A stretch of 64,000 nucleotides of DNA from CAYWMP01 sp964459445 (GCA_964459445.1 CAYWMP010000003.1:1-64000), one strand, 5' to 3'. Shown: positions 42,007-51,804, numbered from the stretch's first letter. Numbers and translations: made by a program. The notes: generated by a model not told the origin, from the sequence alone.

Positions 42007-42399
42007 CTAATTCGAATCACTCATCTCTCTATCAAGCTTGCCCTCAAGTCTATTGAGTTCCTCGATCTTCTTATCGATCAGATCTTTATCGGGATCCTCG
42101 GAACGGAGTAAAGAGGCCAATTCCCATCTTTTCTCTTGTATCCGGAATCTCAGTTCTTCCCTTCCGGAAACGGCTTCTTTTTCCGATTCCTTATTCGGAT
42201 CAAGAAATCTCATCATGAGGTCCATTATTCCTCGACCGGGACCCATCATGCCATGGCCGCCCATTCCTCCACCTCCCATGCCCCCACCCATCATGTAAAT
42301 AGGAGCGAGATCCCCTTTAGGGCTCGCAGAATGGGCCACCGCATTGAATCCGATGAGAATGGTAAAACCTATTGCTGCTATTGATACAACCTTTTTCAT
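42007..42399 (-). CDS. ZraP/CpxP-like periplasmic metal-binding protein
   Basis: A 130-residue exported protein: signal peptide (IAAIGFTILIGFNAVAHSAS), a Met/Gly/His-rich segment (MMGGGMGGGGMGGHGMMGPG), then a helical hairpin (LRFRIQEKRWELASLLRSED, IDKKIEELNRLEGKLDREM). This layout is that of the periplasmic heavy-metal sensor/chaperone family (ZraP, Spy, CnrX relatives). A larger paralogue is at 54009-54605. It lies 47 bases after the parvulin gene. Confidence 0.88.
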   Translation of the reverse strand: MKKVVSIAAIGFTILIGFNAVAHSASPKGDLAPIYMMGGGMGGGGMGGHGMMGPGRGIMDLMMRFLDPNKESEKEAVSGREELRFRIQEKRWELASLLRSEDPDKDLIDKKIEELNRLEGKLDREMSDSN

Positions 42400-42446
42400 T
42401 TAAAGCCTCCGATAGATGATTTCGGCCTTGAGCAAATCCTCGTCTT

Positions 42447-44468
42447 CTAAGATTCCTTACTTTCTTCGGGTTGCTCGGGTTCAGCAGAGACCTCTGCTAA
42501 AACCTGCTTAAAGGGTTCTTCGTAAATCTCAAAACCCGCGGATCTCAAAAGGTTATCTTCCCATTTTTCCATCACCTTTTCGTGTTCCTGGCTCATCAAA
42601 TCCGTTCTGACCTGCTCTCTGACCTCTTCAAACGCCACCAGTTTTCTATTTTCCATGCCATCGATTTTGACGATGTAATAATTGCCACCATACTCAAAGA
42701 CGTCACTGATATCGCCCGAATCCAACTCGAATATCTTCTTGTGGAATCCATGCATAAGCACATACTCCACGGCATCTCTGCACTCATGGATGTCCACGTC
42801 AACGCGACCGCCTTTTGCGGCCGTCACCTCGTCTTCTGAATACATCCGGGCGACCTCAGCAAAATTTTTAGCTTTCCTGAAAGAGAAAAATGCGGGGTTC
42901 AGTTCCTCATAGGCTTTATTCGCCTTTTGGAGTGCCGGGCTTATTTCTTCTTCGGTCTCCCCTCCTCGGATCAGGATCATACTTATCTTGGCCTTGGCAG
43001 GATATTTATAGTCTTCCCTGTTTCCTTCATAGTGTTCTTCGACCATTTCATCCGTGACATGGATCAGGTTTTCCATTTCCTCTTTGTGAAAAAGGGGATA
43101 AAGGCTTGCCATGGTCAGGAATTCTATCTCTTTTTTGTGCTCCACGTGGATCATCTGGTCATAGGTATCTTCAACGATAAGCTCCCTGTCGATCATCTGG
43201 TCCATGAGGCTTTTCTGCTCCTTGAGATCGTTGTGGGAAAGGTCACAGAGTTCAGTGGAGTCCGCGTCGTGTGCCAACCCATGGGGCTTATCCAAATGAT
43301 GGCATTCATGGGGCGGGGTGCTTTTGTCGTATTCATCGATGAAATCGCCAATGGTGTAAGGTCTGGCATTAATGCTGAAAAGGATTCTGTCTCGATTATC
43401 ATTCAAATAGTCCTCTCCCTTTTGCCATCGGTATTCTCTTCTCAATTCATCTACGACCTCATCGTAGGATTTAAAACGTCCGGGCCGTTTTTCCAGAACC
43501 TTGACTACATGAACGGCTTCATTCTCCTCCATGGCAATGCCCATTTCACCTTCATCCATTGAAAATACCGCCCCATCAAACCATTCACCCTCTGAACCAC
43601 GGGCTATCCATCTGGGTTCAATGGGGGCCTCGGGGTCGCTGGCATAGGTCTTGGCGACAGTTCGCAGATCGGCTCCGGATTGGAATTCTATTAGGGCGGA
43701 TTCTGCGGCTTCGCGAGCCTTCCTCTCATTTTCCTCGGGACAGGTTGGGCAGTCCTCCTTCGGATTTTCGATCGCCACGACGATTTCCTGCACCTTGACC
43801 TTCTCGGGGATCCGGTATTCATCCCCATGAAGTCCTTCTTTGTGCCGCCAATAGAAATCCTTTAGCTCATCATCTGTGACTTCAATTTCGAGTACATCAT
43901 AGTTTTTTGTGATTGCCGCTTCCTTACGCAGATTGGCCAGGTATTTTTCGGAGACTTTCTTCACCTCGTCACCGATCTTTTCGTGGATTTTTGCATGGAT
44001 ATTGGCCAATCTGTTGAATCTCTCGGACAAGGGAGTCCCTTCCAAGATCCGCTTTTGGTACTCGTAGCTCTCTTTCAAGTCATCATATTTGCTGTCGGAT
44101 TCGAGTATCTGTTCATGGAATTTGAAGTGCAAAAATGACATGTTCAATTTATCGGTCAAATTCCCCATCTCTTCCCGAATGTTTTGACGCAGATCGATTT
44201 TTTTCTGCTTGATGGCCCGGGAAATGACCGCAGGCAAGGCTATTTCTTTGATCATTTCCTCGGTTCCCTCTTTACCTTGATATCGGCCTACGCAGCAGGG
44301 CATGAGGTTGCCAAGCCTGCCTTTGAGTTGGTCTTTAGTAATTACGCCGCCATTGTATGAGGCGACGATGTTGGGGCTGGGCGGCACTGCCTTCCCATCC
44401 CTTTGCCCACAGCCCAATCCCAACAGGACGGGCAATAGAAAAAGAGGCCATAATCGTTTCTTGATCAT
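42447..44468 (-). CDS. lipoprotein peptidyl-prolyl isomerase with two parvulin domains
   Basis: A 673-residue lipoprotein (lipobox LLGLGCGQ) of the SurA/PrsA/PpiD type. The first parvulin region begins near 'EKVKVQEIVVAIENPKEDCP' and includes 'ASDPEAPIEPRWIARGSEGE'. The second begins near 'YPAKAKISMILIRGGETEEE' and includes 'YSEDEVTAAKGGRVDVDIHE' and 'YGGNYYIVKIDG'. A Cys pair (CPTCPEE) and a His-rich segment (PHECHHLDKPHGLAHD) could bind metal. It probably folds exported proteins. It is cotranscribed with the SPFH genes (17-base gap), pointing to envelope quality control under metal stress. Confidence 0.88.
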   Translation of the reverse strand: MIKKRLWPLFLLPVLLGLGCGQRDGKAVPPSPNIVASYNGGVITKDQLKGRLGNLMPCCVGRYQGKEGTEEMIKEIALPAVISRAIKQKKIDLRQNIREEMGNLTDKLNMSFLHFKFHEQILESDSKYDDLKESYEYQKRILEGTPLSERFNRLANIHAKIHEKIGDEVKKVSEKYLANLRKEAAITKNYDVLEIEVTDDELKDFYWRHKEGLHGDEYRIPEKVKVQEIVVAIENPKEDCPTCPEENERKAREAAESALIEFQSGADLRTVAKTYASDPEAPIEPRWIARGSEGEWFDGAVFSMDEGEMGIAMEENEAVHVVKVLEKRPGRFKSYDEVVDELRREYRWQKGEDYLNDNRDRILFSINARPYTIGDFIDEYDKSTPPHECHHLDKPHGLAHDADSTELCDLSHNDLKEQKSLMDQMIDRELIVEDTYDQMIHVEHKKEIEFLTMASLYPLFHKEEMENLIHVTDEMVEEHYEGNREDYKYPAKAKISMILIRGGETEEEISPALQKANKAYEELNPAFFSFRKAKNFAEVARMYSEDEVTAAKGGRVDVDIHECRDAVEYVLMHGFHKKIFELDSGDISDVFEYGGNYYIVKIDGMENRKLVAFEEVREQVRTDLMSQEHEKVMEKWEDNLLRSAGFEIYEEPFKQVLAEVSAEPEQPEESKES

Positions 44469-44485
44469 AATGCCCTCCCTTGTCT

Positions 44486-45733
44486 TTATTTGACAAACTT
44501 GAGATTGACGCGTTCCTTTTTCGAATCGATGACAAACTTCTTTGCCTTCGCAAGAACCTTTTCAATGCTCTCGAGATAGAGTCGGTATTCTGTGATATCC
44601 TTGGCTCCTTGGTATTCTTTGAGCATGGTCAGAAATTTGTCTGCGTCTCCGCTTGCTCGGTTTATGACCTCTACCCGATACCCCTCCGCATCGCTGATCA
44701 GCTTGTGTGCCTTCCCCCTCGCTTCGGGTATCACGGTATTCCAGTACCCCTGGGCCTTGTTGGTTTTCTCTTCTCTCTCCTCGCTTGCACTGGCCACATC
44801 CCTGAAGGCCTGGGCAACATCTTTGGGCGGATTTACTTCCTGAAGATTGACATTGACTATCTGCAGACCGGCCCTGTATTCATCAAGCATGCGCTGCATT
44901 TTTAGAGAAATTCTTCTCTGCATTTGAGATTTTGCTGTTGTAAGGAGATCGTCAACCTTCTTTCCTGCGAAAATTTCTGTGACGGCTACCCGTCCTATAT
45001 CGGGGACAAGTTCGTCAGGGGAATCAACGTTGAAGAGATAATCGGAGGCGTTTTTGATTCGGTATTGGATGTTCATTTTGATTTCAAGGATATTCTCATC
45101 ACCCGTGAAAAATTGGTTTCTTGCGGAAACCGGTTGGGGGCTCGGGGTTTGAAGGGCAGAAGAATGGGCGCCATGCCCTCCATGCCCGCCACCACCGGAT
45201 GACGAAGCTTGAAGACTCGTCCTTGGAAATAAGAGAGGTTCTTCCGACACCGGTATACCTACAGCCACCCTCCTTATCTCCATAACGTTCACCTTTTCAA
45301 TGGATTCAAAGGGCCAGGGCAGACGGTAGTGAAGCCCCTCTGTTATCGTTTGTCCCATATCTTTGCCAAAAAGCCGGGCCACAGCTTCTTCACCGGGCTC
45401 GACCGTATACACCCCGGACATCAGATAAGCGGCCATGACAAACAGAATAGCTGCATAACCGAACCCTCTTTTTCTTAAGGGAAGATGTCTGAACGCCCCT
45501 TTGATGTCATCTTTGAGGCTGACTTCGCCATCAGATTTGAAAAGGTTTATGTAAGTGCTCCTTATTCCTTCCCAAAGGTTAGCGCCTAGGAGAAGAGGTC
45601 CGACAAAAAACCATTTTAGCACTTGCTCAAAACGGCTCCCCGATGAAGGCCCCGGTTCACCTTCATTCTTTGATGTATCAAAGGGTTCATCAGATGCATT
45701 AGCGCCGTTGTTTTGATGGTCATTATTTTCCAT
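44486..45733 (-). CDS. hflK: HflK-like SPFH/band 7 protein with His/Gly-rich loop
   Basis: A 415-residue single-TM protein (AAILFVMAAYLMSGVYTV) followed by an SPFH domain ('VEPGEEAVARLFGKDMGQTI', 'EGLHYRLPWPFESIEKV', 'VNPPKDVAQAFRDVASASEE', 'TVIPEARGKAHKLISDAEGY'). HflK with HflC forms a ring around the FtsH protease. An insert in the SPFH domain, 'SSSGGGGHGGHGAHSS', is His-rich and not part of ordinary HflK, so metal binding is possible. It is the second HflK-like gene of this operon, after the CDF-HflK fusion and HflC. Confidence 0.9.
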   Translation of the reverse strand: MENNDHQNNGANASDEPFDTSKNEGEPGPSSGSRFEQVLKWFFVGPLLLGANLWEGIRSTYINLFKSDGEVSLKDDIKGAFRHLPLRKRGFGYAAILFVMAAYLMSGVYTVEPGEEAVARLFGKDMGQTITEGLHYRLPWPFESIEKVNVMEIRRVAVGIPVSEEPLLFPRTSLQASSSGGGGHGGHGAHSSALQTPSPQPVSARNQFFTGDENILEIKMNIQYRIKNASDYLFNVDSPDELVPDIGRVAVTEIFAGKKVDDLLTTAKSQMQRRISLKMQRMLDEYRAGLQIVNVNLQEVNPPKDVAQAFRDVASASEEREEKTNKAQGYWNTVIPEARGKAHKLISDAEGYRVEVINRASGDADKFLTMLKEYQGAKDITEYRLYLESIEKVLAKAKKFVIDSKKERVNLKFVK

Positions 45734-45753
45734 TTCTGTTCCTCCCCTTATCC

Positions 45754-46680
45754 TTATTCCTTTTTTGCAATTATTGATTTGAGGTTACCGGTGAGTTTCA
45801 CATTTTCGGGATTTGAGGTGTTGATGAACTTGAGCAATTCGGAATCGGCAGACAAAACAACCGTAGTTTTTCCATCAATGAATTTTTCGTAGGATTCCAG
45901 CGTTCTGATGAGTTCATAAAACTTGATATCCTTCTCAAAGGCTTCCGCGTAAATCTTGATGGCCCCGGCCTCACCTTCTCCCTTTAACTTCTGGGCCTTT
46001 TCATAGGCCCGAGAAAGAATGATTTGCTTTTCTTTGTCTGCATCCGCCCTTATTTTGAGGGCCTTTTCTGTTCCTTCAGAGCGGTAGCTTTTCGCAATCC
46101 TCTCTCTTTCTGCCTTCATCCTTCTGAAAACGCTTATTTTGTTTCTCTCCGGGAAATTGAGCAGCGTGACTTTCACGTCGGCGATTTCAATCCCGTAGTC
46201 ATTGGTCTTTTGACCGATTTCACCCTTCACTTCTTCCATCATCCGGTCAAACTTGATCTTTTCGGGTTGAACGGCGATGAGTGACGAGAGATCGTATTTT
46301 CCAACGCCGATTCCGATTTCAGAGGAGAGGATGTCCGCCAGCCTCGTTTCGGCGCCGGCAGTGTTTTTCACCGTTCTCATGAACTGGACCGGATCATCTA
46401 TTTTCCAGACCGCGTAGCTATCCACCATGACGTTTTTTTTGTCCCCGGTGAGGTACTCCGTTTCACCGAGTTCATAGGTCTTCAGTCTATTGTCATAGCG
46501 GTTAACGCTTTGAATCGGATCGGGCCATTTCCAGTTTAGGCCTGCTTTTTTGATGGCCTCGATCGGCTCGCCGAATTGTGTAACGACAACATATTCCCGT
46601 TCGTCCACCTGGAAGAAGATCAGGCCGCTGGCTGCGATCACCAACAGGGCAATGACGACGGTTATTATTTTCTTTTTCAT
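45754..46680 (-). CDS. hflC: HflC-like SPFH/band 7 protein
   Basis: A 308-residue protein with one N-terminal TM helix (IITVVIALLVIAASGLIFFQ) and an SPFH domain: 'DEREYVVVTQFGEPIEAIKK', 'YLTGDKKNVMVDSYAVWKID', 'RRMKAERERIAKSYRSEGTE', 'KLKGEGEAGAIKIYAEAFEK'. The Arg/Glu/Ala helix and ending are typical of HflC. It is encoded between two HflK-like genes with gaps of 24 and 20 bases. It is expected to join them in a membrane ring that controls FtsH-type proteolysis. Confidence 0.92.
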   Translation of the reverse strand: MKKKIITVVIALLVIAASGLIFFQVDEREYVVVTQFGEPIEAIKKAGLNWKWPDPIQSVNRYDNRLKTYELGETEYLTGDKKNVMVDSYAVWKIDDPVQFMRTVKNTAGAETRLADILSSEIGIGVGKYDLSSLIAVQPEKIKFDRMMEEVKGEIGQKTNDYGIEIADVKVTLLNFPERNKISVFRRMKAERERIAKSYRSEGTEKALKIRADADKEKQIILSRAYEKAQKLKGEGEAGAIKIYAEAFEKDIKFYELIRTLESYEKFIDGKTTVVLSADSELLKFINTSNPENVKLTGNLKSIIAKKE

Positions 46681-46704
46681 TTTTTTCCTCCTTGCCGCAG
46701 CTTA

Positions 46705-48243
46705 TTATTCGACCACGACCTTGTTTGTGTCTTTCCCGAAGAACCAAAGATCCATAACTCCTTGTTTTACTTCAGGATTAATCAGAATTTTTTCCACGGG
46801 CGGCAATGCTCTTTCCATGGTTTCGATGTAGAGCCTCGTTTCCGTGACGCCCCTTGCCTTGTCATGTTCCGCATGTTGCATCGAGAACCGCGAAGCCTCA
46901 CCTACGGCATGATTGACTCGTTCGGCTCTAAAGCCCTGTGCTTCCATCACGATCTTGGCTGCCTTTCCTCTGGCTTCAGGAAGGACGCTGTTCCGGTATC
47001 CATAGGCTTCGTTAATATAGGTTTCCCGGTCTTCACGTGCGCTGGCCACATCGCGAAAAGCCGCCATCACCTCTCCCGGCGGATCCGCCATGAGCAATTG
47101 CGCCCCAACAATGCGGATGCCCGAATCCCATTTGTCCAGTGAAGATTGGGTGAGGACTTTTGTTCTTTGCAGGACCGCCGATTTTGCGGCAGTCAAGATT
47201 GAATCTATTTTCATCTCTCCCACGACTTGCCTGAGAGCAGACCGTGTGGCATCTCTCACGAAGGCGTCCGGCTTTTCCAAATTGAAAAGATAATCCAAGG
47301 CATCTTTCACCTGGTAATGTGCCGTGACGTTCATTCGAATCAGATTCTCGTCTCCCGTAAGCATAAGGTAGGGGCCTGTCTCCGTAACCTGGATATCATC
47401 TTTTTTCACCCTGTCTACGGATTCGACGGGCCAGGGGAGACGGTAATGGATCCCCGGAGTGACAACGTCACCGACAAATTGACCGAAACGTCTTACAATC
47501 CCCCTCTCGTTCCACTGTATCGAATAGAATCCCGAGAGGATGTAAGCGAGTAACAGGACCGAGGCCAAGGTCATGGCGGTTTTGGGCCTGCTCAGTTTTA
47601 CCCCGCCTTGCTCAACATGGCAGCAGTAGTCCGGGGATGCGTTTTTCGTGGTAAGGCCGACCAGGGACCGGGTAAAGAGTCGCCAGCCCGTTTGAAGGAC
47701 GAACAGAGTGACCACGACGGCCGCCAGCATATCAAGGTTTTTGAATCCGAGCAGATAGCCGGCGAGTCCTATGATGACGGCAATCTCCATCACCACGTGG
47801 ATCCGGCAATGGTATCCGTCGGCGACCAAACCGGGAGAATGGGTGGCTTGCCCCACATAGATTTTAAATCTCGACATGAGGTAACAGATGCTTGCGCCAA
47901 GCATCGCCCCGAGGGTAACGATGGGGACATTGGTGAGCATGGCGTGGTGGGGCTGTGTCATCATGATAAACACCTTGTAGGCCAGGTAGAAAACGAAAAG
48001 AGAGATGAGCATTGCCACACCATTCTCAATCTGGCTTATGCCCCTTGAAAGTCTGCTTTCTTCTTTCCTGGCGAGGATAAGCCCGAGGAATACCGCCACG
48101 GAGACGAATAGACCTTGAACCGAGTGCCAGCCGCTCATATTCAGCGCCATACTTCCGGAGATTCCGGCCAGGAAAAATTTAAGGGCCACAAGAAAGAGGT
48201 TTGCTCCAATGGCGATCATTAACGCTTTTTCTTTTCTTCCCAT
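46705..48243 (-). CDS. CDF-like transporter domain fused to HflK-like SPFH domain
   Basis: A 512-residue fusion. Residues 1-200 have six TM helices with the arrangement of cation diffusion facilitators ('GANLFLVALKFFLAGISGSM', 'GWHSVQGLFVSV', 'LVADGYHCRIHVVMEI', 'LDMLAAVVVTLFVLQTGWRL'). The usual HxxxD metal sites are altered (HSVQG; HCRIH), so transport ability is uncertain. A short link containing 'DYCCHVEQGG' follows. Then comes an HflK domain ('NERGIVRRFGQFVGDVVTPG', 'ADPPGEVMAAFRDVASARED', 'SVLPEARGKAAKIVMEAQGF'). It is the first of three SPFH genes downstream of copA. Confidence 0.88.
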   Translation of the reverse strand: MGRKEKALMIAIGANLFLVALKFFLAGISGSMALNMSGWHSVQGLFVSVAVFLGLILARKEESRLSRGISQIENGVAMLISLFVFYLAYKVFIMMTQPHHAMLTNVPIVTLGAMLGASICYLMSRFKIYVGQATHSPGLVADGYHCRIHVVMEIAVIIGLAGYLLGFKNLDMLAAVVVTLFVLQTGWRLFTRSLVGLTTKNASPDYCCHVEQGGVKLSRPKTAMTLASVLLLAYILSGFYSIQWNERGIVRRFGQFVGDVVTPGIHYRLPWPVESVDRVKKDDIQVTETGPYLMLTGDENLIRMNVTAHYQVKDALDYLFNLEKPDAFVRDATRSALRQVVGEMKIDSILTAAKSAVLQRTKVLTQSSLDKWDSGIRIVGAQLLMADPPGEVMAAFRDVASAREDRETYINEAYGYRNSVLPEARGKAAKIVMEAQGFRAERVNHAVGEASRFSMQHAEHDKARGVTETRLYIETMERALPPVEKILINPEVKQGVMDLWFFGKDTNKVVVE

Positions 48244-48387
48244 TGGTGACTCCTATAATAAATATTTCGAAATTGGTTTCCTTTAGCGGGATAAATCATC
48301 CCAGACCAACCGGTGAAGCTCAGACTTTAATGTTTAGATCTTCGCAAGCTAAGACTTCTGGATATAATAAGAGATTGGTTGAAGGAA

Positions 48388-48651
48388 TTAGGAGTAAAGC
48401 CTGGGAGGTTTAAAAGGTGGTGGGGAAAACCCATCGGGGATGAAGTTAAAGTTTACATGAAGAAACGGGCTCGCGAGGATAAAGCCAAATAGAGCGATTA
48501 CCCATACCCCTAAAAACGATAAGAAGGAACACTCAGTGCTTTGAACAGAACCGATGCCGTGGTGCGTTGAAGGGCAGAGCTCCACACAAAGGGGGCCGGC
48601 CAACACACCTAGGCCCAGTATTAGGATCAGACTTGTTAATTTTTTACTCAT
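48388..48651 (-). CDS. small two-TM membrane protein, unrecognised
   Basis: An 87-residue protein with two hydrophobic segments (LTSLILILGLGVLAGPL; LSFLGVWVIALFGFILA) and 'CVELCPSTHHG' between them, a Cys/His cluster that could bind metal. Its start overlaps the stop of the DUF2933-like gene by 4 bases (ATGA type), so the two are translationally coupled. No family was recognised. Confidence 0.65.
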   Translation of the reverse strand: MSKKLTSLILILGLGVLAGPLCVELCPSTHHGIGSVQSTECSFLSFLGVWVIALFGFILASPFLHVNFNFIPDGFSPPPFKPPRLYS

Positions 48652-48938
48652 TTATCCAGTTGCGATTCCTTCAGAACCTCGGGTGCCGGTAGGAGAATCT
48701 TTTTCTTCTCCTCGGTTAGGGTCGTTGTATTCTTTGCTCCCGACGCTGTATGATGCCCATGCCCTCTCATCATCACCACATGCATCAATGGACATAGGAG
48801 TAAAAGTCCATAGTAGCCCCAGGAGCCCAAAGAATCGGCATATGACAGAACAACAAGCAGGCCGAGAGGAATTGCGCAACACAGAATCATTGCCAGGGAA
48901 TGATTTTTAAACAATTTGCCTAATAGGGTATCTTTCAT
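48648..48938 (-). CDS. DUF2933-like small membrane protein
   Basis: A 96-residue protein with two TM helices and the signature 'LLLLCPLMHVVMMRGHGHH', as in DUF2933 proteins found beside copper and mercury resistance genes. The Met/His-rich exit of the second helix could bind Cu(I). It lies 47 bases after copA and overlaps the following small gene by 4 bases. Function is unknown, but the genomic context is consistently metal resistance. Confidence 0.82.
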   Translation of the reverse strand: MKDTLLGKLFKNHSLAMILCCAIPLGLLVVLSYADSLGSWGYYGLLLLCPLMHVVMMRGHGHHTASGAKNTTTLTEEKKKILLPAPEVLKESQLDK

Positions 48939-48985
48939 AAACGCCTCCTTATTCTTATTTAGGAAAACAATTGACCTTTGATTTA

Positions 48986-51220
48986 TCAGGTCCGGCGCCT
49001 TCCGAGCCTCAAGCTATTCATCACTACCGTTATGCTCGACAGGGCCATGGCTCCGGCGGCCATGGCTGGATGAAGATCCTTAATAAGACCAGGCATCCAG
49101 GGAACCGAATAGAGCACCCCGGCTGCAAGGGGCACGAGTGAGACATTATAAAAGAAGGCCCAGAACAAATTTTGCTTGATAGTGCGCATGGTTGCCTTGG
49201 ATAATTTGATTGCCCTTGACACACCCGACAATTCCCCGCCGACGAGCGTAATATCGCTTGCCTCCATGGCCACATCCGTACCTGTGCCGATGGCCACGCC
49301 TACATCCGCGCGGGCCAGTGCCGGCGCATCGTTGATGCCGTCGCCCACCATGGCCACGACATCCCCATTGTTGTGCGTCTCACGCACGATTTCCTCTTTG
49401 CGTTCAGGCAAGACACCGGCCACTACCCTTTCGATACCGACGTTGGCAGCAATGGCCTGGGCGGCTTGTTCATTATCTCCAGTCAGCATGATCGGGGTAA
49501 TGTCCATGCCCTTTAATTCGGCAACGGCCTCCCTGGCACCTTCTTTTTCTTGGTCCGCCACGGCAAGGAGCCCCGACAAATACCCTGAAATTTCCACCAA
49601 CATAACAGTCTTGCCCTGAGAAGCGGTATCCAGGACAAGGTTTTCCACCGTTGTAGGCAATGGGCTATATTCCGCAAACCACGCCGGTTTGCCTACACGA
49701 ATCTTGTGGCCCAAGACTTGGGCCTCAACCCCAAAACCACTGGTCGTACTAAAGGCTTCAACATTAGCCAAGGGGAGTCCCCACTGTCTTGTGCCTTCGA
49801 CCACAGCCCTTGCTATGGGGTGTTCACTGCCGGCTTCGGCGCTGGCAGCGAGCAACAGGGCTCGCTTGCCGTCGCCGTTCAGGGGAATCCAGTCAGTAAG
49901 GACTGGCTCTCCTCTAGTGATCGTACCGGTCTTGTCAAACATGACCGTGTTGAGCTTGTGGGCGGTCTCAAGAGCTTCGCTGTTTTTGAACAGGATTCCC
50001 ATGCCGGCGCCTTTGCCGGTTCCGACCATCACGGCGGTGGGCGTAGCGAGACCAAGAGCGCACGGGCAGGCAATAACCAATACCGCCACCATGCGAATCA
50101 TGGCAGGTACAAATTCGCCGCCGATTAACCACCATGTCCCCAGGGTGATGCCGGCAATGACAATAATAACAGGCACGAAGACGGCGGAAACCTTATCGGC
50201 GAGCCGCTGGATGGGGGCTTTGGAGCCCTGCGCCTGGCGGACTAGACGAATGATTTGGGAGAGGGCGGTCTGAGATCCCACACCGATAGCCTTTATCTTC
50301 AGTAACCCCTGCTGGTTTACCGTTGCCCCAAAGACTTGGTCTCCCTCTGCTTTGTCCACGGGAATGGACTCACCGGTAAGCATGCTCTCGTCCACTGCTG
50401 ATTGACCAAATAGGACCGCTCCATCAACCGGGATACGTTCGCCAGGCCGGACGATTACGACCTGTCCGGGTTGAACCTTGTCGGAGGGCATATCATGCTC
50501 TTGACCATTTTCGTCCTCCACATGGGCGATTTTAGGGGCAAGATCCATCAGTTTTCTGATGGCCGCCGAAGCTCTCCCCTTGGCCCTGGCCTCAAGGAGT
50601 TTTCCAAGCTTGATCAGGGTGATAATAATGGCAGAGGTTTCGAAATAGACGTGTACCCCTACACCAGGCAGGATAAGCACGGCCAGAGAGTAGAAATAGG
50701 CTGCAGAAGAACCTAAAGCAACGAGGACATCCATATTGGCCGCACCGCCCTTAAGACTCTTCCATCCGCCTGTGTAGAATCCCCAACCGGTATAGAACTG
50801 GACAGGTGTGGCCAAGGCAAAGAAAATCCAATTCATCCATGCCCCGTGGGCCCATGGGCCTAGAAGAGAGAAATCGCGTCCCATGCTGAGGGCAAAAAGT
50901 GGGATCGTAAAAAGCAGACCGATCAGAAAATACCTTTTTTGCAAAGCGAGTTCCTTTTCACGTGCCTCCTGTTCCACATCCCGCTCATCAGCCCCTTCGG
51001 CTGGAAGGATTAATTCATAACCCGCATTTTTCACCGCATCTGCCATGTTTTGAAGATCGCCCGCCTTTGGATCGAACTCCACTATGGCGGTTTCAGTGCC
51101 AAAATTGACAGTCGCGGAGATGACGCCCGGCGCCTTTTTCATTAATACCCGCTCCACCGTTGCGGAGCATCTGGTGCAGGTCATGCCGATTACCGGAAGT
51201 TCTAAGGTTTCACTTACCAT
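48986..51220 (-). CDS. copA: Cu(I)-exporting P1B-1-type ATPase
   Basis: A 744-residue P-type ATPase. One N-terminal HMA domain has GMTCTRC (Cys15, Cys18). 'VIACPCALGLATP' holds the intramembrane CPC, 'DKTGTITRGEP' the phosphorylated Asp, 'SEHPIARAV' the HP motif and 'MVGDGINDAPALARADVG' the hinge. The late TM motifs 'WAFFYNVSLVPLAAG' and 'MALSSITVVMNSLRL' are the YN and MxxSS signatures of the copper(I) subgroup. It pumps Cu(I) from the cytoplasm to the periplasm, where the cus system and periplasmic binders take over. It is fourth in the transcript from 53395. Confidence 0.96.
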   Translation of the reverse strand: MVSETLELPVIGMTCTRCSATVERVLMKKAPGVISATVNFGTETAIVEFDPKAGDLQNMADAVKNAGYELILPAEGADERDVEQEAREKELALQKRYFLIGLLFTIPLFALSMGRDFSLLGPWAHGAWMNWIFFALATPVQFYTGWGFYTGGWKSLKGGAANMDVLVALGSSAAYFYSLAVLILPGVGVHVYFETSAIIITLIKLGKLLEARAKGRASAAIRKLMDLAPKIAHVEDENGQEHDMPSDKVQPGQVVIVRPGERIPVDGAVLFGQSAVDESMLTGESIPVDKAEGDQVFGATVNQQGLLKIKAIGVGSQTALSQIIRLVRQAQGSKAPIQRLADKVSAVFVPVIIVIAGITLGTWWLIGGEFVPAMIRMVAVLVIACPCALGLATPTAVMVGTGKGAGMGILFKNSEALETAHKLNTVMFDKTGTITRGEPVLTDWIPLNGDGKRALLLAASAEAGSEHPIARAVVEGTRQWGLPLANVEAFSTTSGFGVEAQVLGHKIRVGKPAWFAEYSPLPTTVENLVLDTASQGKTVMLVEISGYLSGLLAVADQEKEGAREAVAELKGMDITPIMLTGDNEQAAQAIAANVGIERVVAGVLPERKEEIVRETHNNGDVVAMVGDGINDAPALARADVGVAIGTGTDVAMEASDITLVGGELSGVSRAIKLSKATMRTIKQNLFWAFFYNVSLVPLAAGVLYSVPWMPGLIKDLHPAMAAGAMALSSITVVMNSLRLGRRRT

Positions 51221-51370
51221 TTCAAAACCCCATGATCGGTTTGAATGAAAGAGGGCGAATGCTGAATGTTGTCGTCAAAAACTTTCTTTTGAGTTTGGTG
51301 TTACGCAAAAAACACTCCCTTTATCACCGAACATCGACGCCGGCTCTAGAGCGTCGGGATTTAAGGTCAA

Positions 51371-51790
51371 CTATTCTCTCATTTTCCATTGAAAGCTTCT
51401 CTCAGGGACTTTTGCGACATTCTTTATGATCAGGGTAACCAGTTGCGGTTGGCCTTCGAGGGGCGGAAATTCAAGGATGCCGCTGCGGTGATGGCCCCCG
51501 GGAGGGGACCCATCCCAATTCACGGGCCGGTATTCACGTCCCTGATTGTCCCTTAACGCGCATACGGCAAGCATGTCCTCAGTGAGAGGGACCGAATGGG
51601 TGTTCATGCGAATTTGGAATTTTGCCGGTTTGCCTTGAGCAAACTGAACGGGTTTTACTTCCACTCTAACCCTGTTTGCGCGATTTGATTTTGTTTCATA
51701 GGCCGCTACGCTCAATGCCCAGACCGAAAGTATCAAACAGGCAAAAGAGCAAATCCATAATGATTTTCTTTTAAACAGAAAGTGTCTCAT
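51371..51790 (-). CDS. exported small beta-sandwich protein, unnamed family
   Basis: A 139-residue exported protein (signal: SFACLILSVWALSVAAYE). The conserved-looking core 'AKFQIRMNTHSVPLTEDM' and 'YRPVNWDGSPPGGHHRSGIL' recurs in uncharacterised envelope proteins near copper genes, as I recall. The His-rich GGHHRSG and an 'IxMxTHS' segment could bind copper in the manner of CopC-like sandwiches, but this is inference. It lies 14 bases after the HMA-membrane gene and 150 bases before copA. Confidence 0.72.
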   Translation of the reverse strand: MRHFLFKRKSLWICSFACLILSVWALSVAAYETKSNRANRVRVEVKPVQFAQGKPAKFQIRMNTHSVPLTEDMLAVCALRDNQGREYRPVNWDGSPPGGHHRSGILEFPPLEGQPQLVTLIIKNVAKVPERSFQWKMRE

Positions 51791-51804
51791 GTTCGAAACC
51801 CCCT

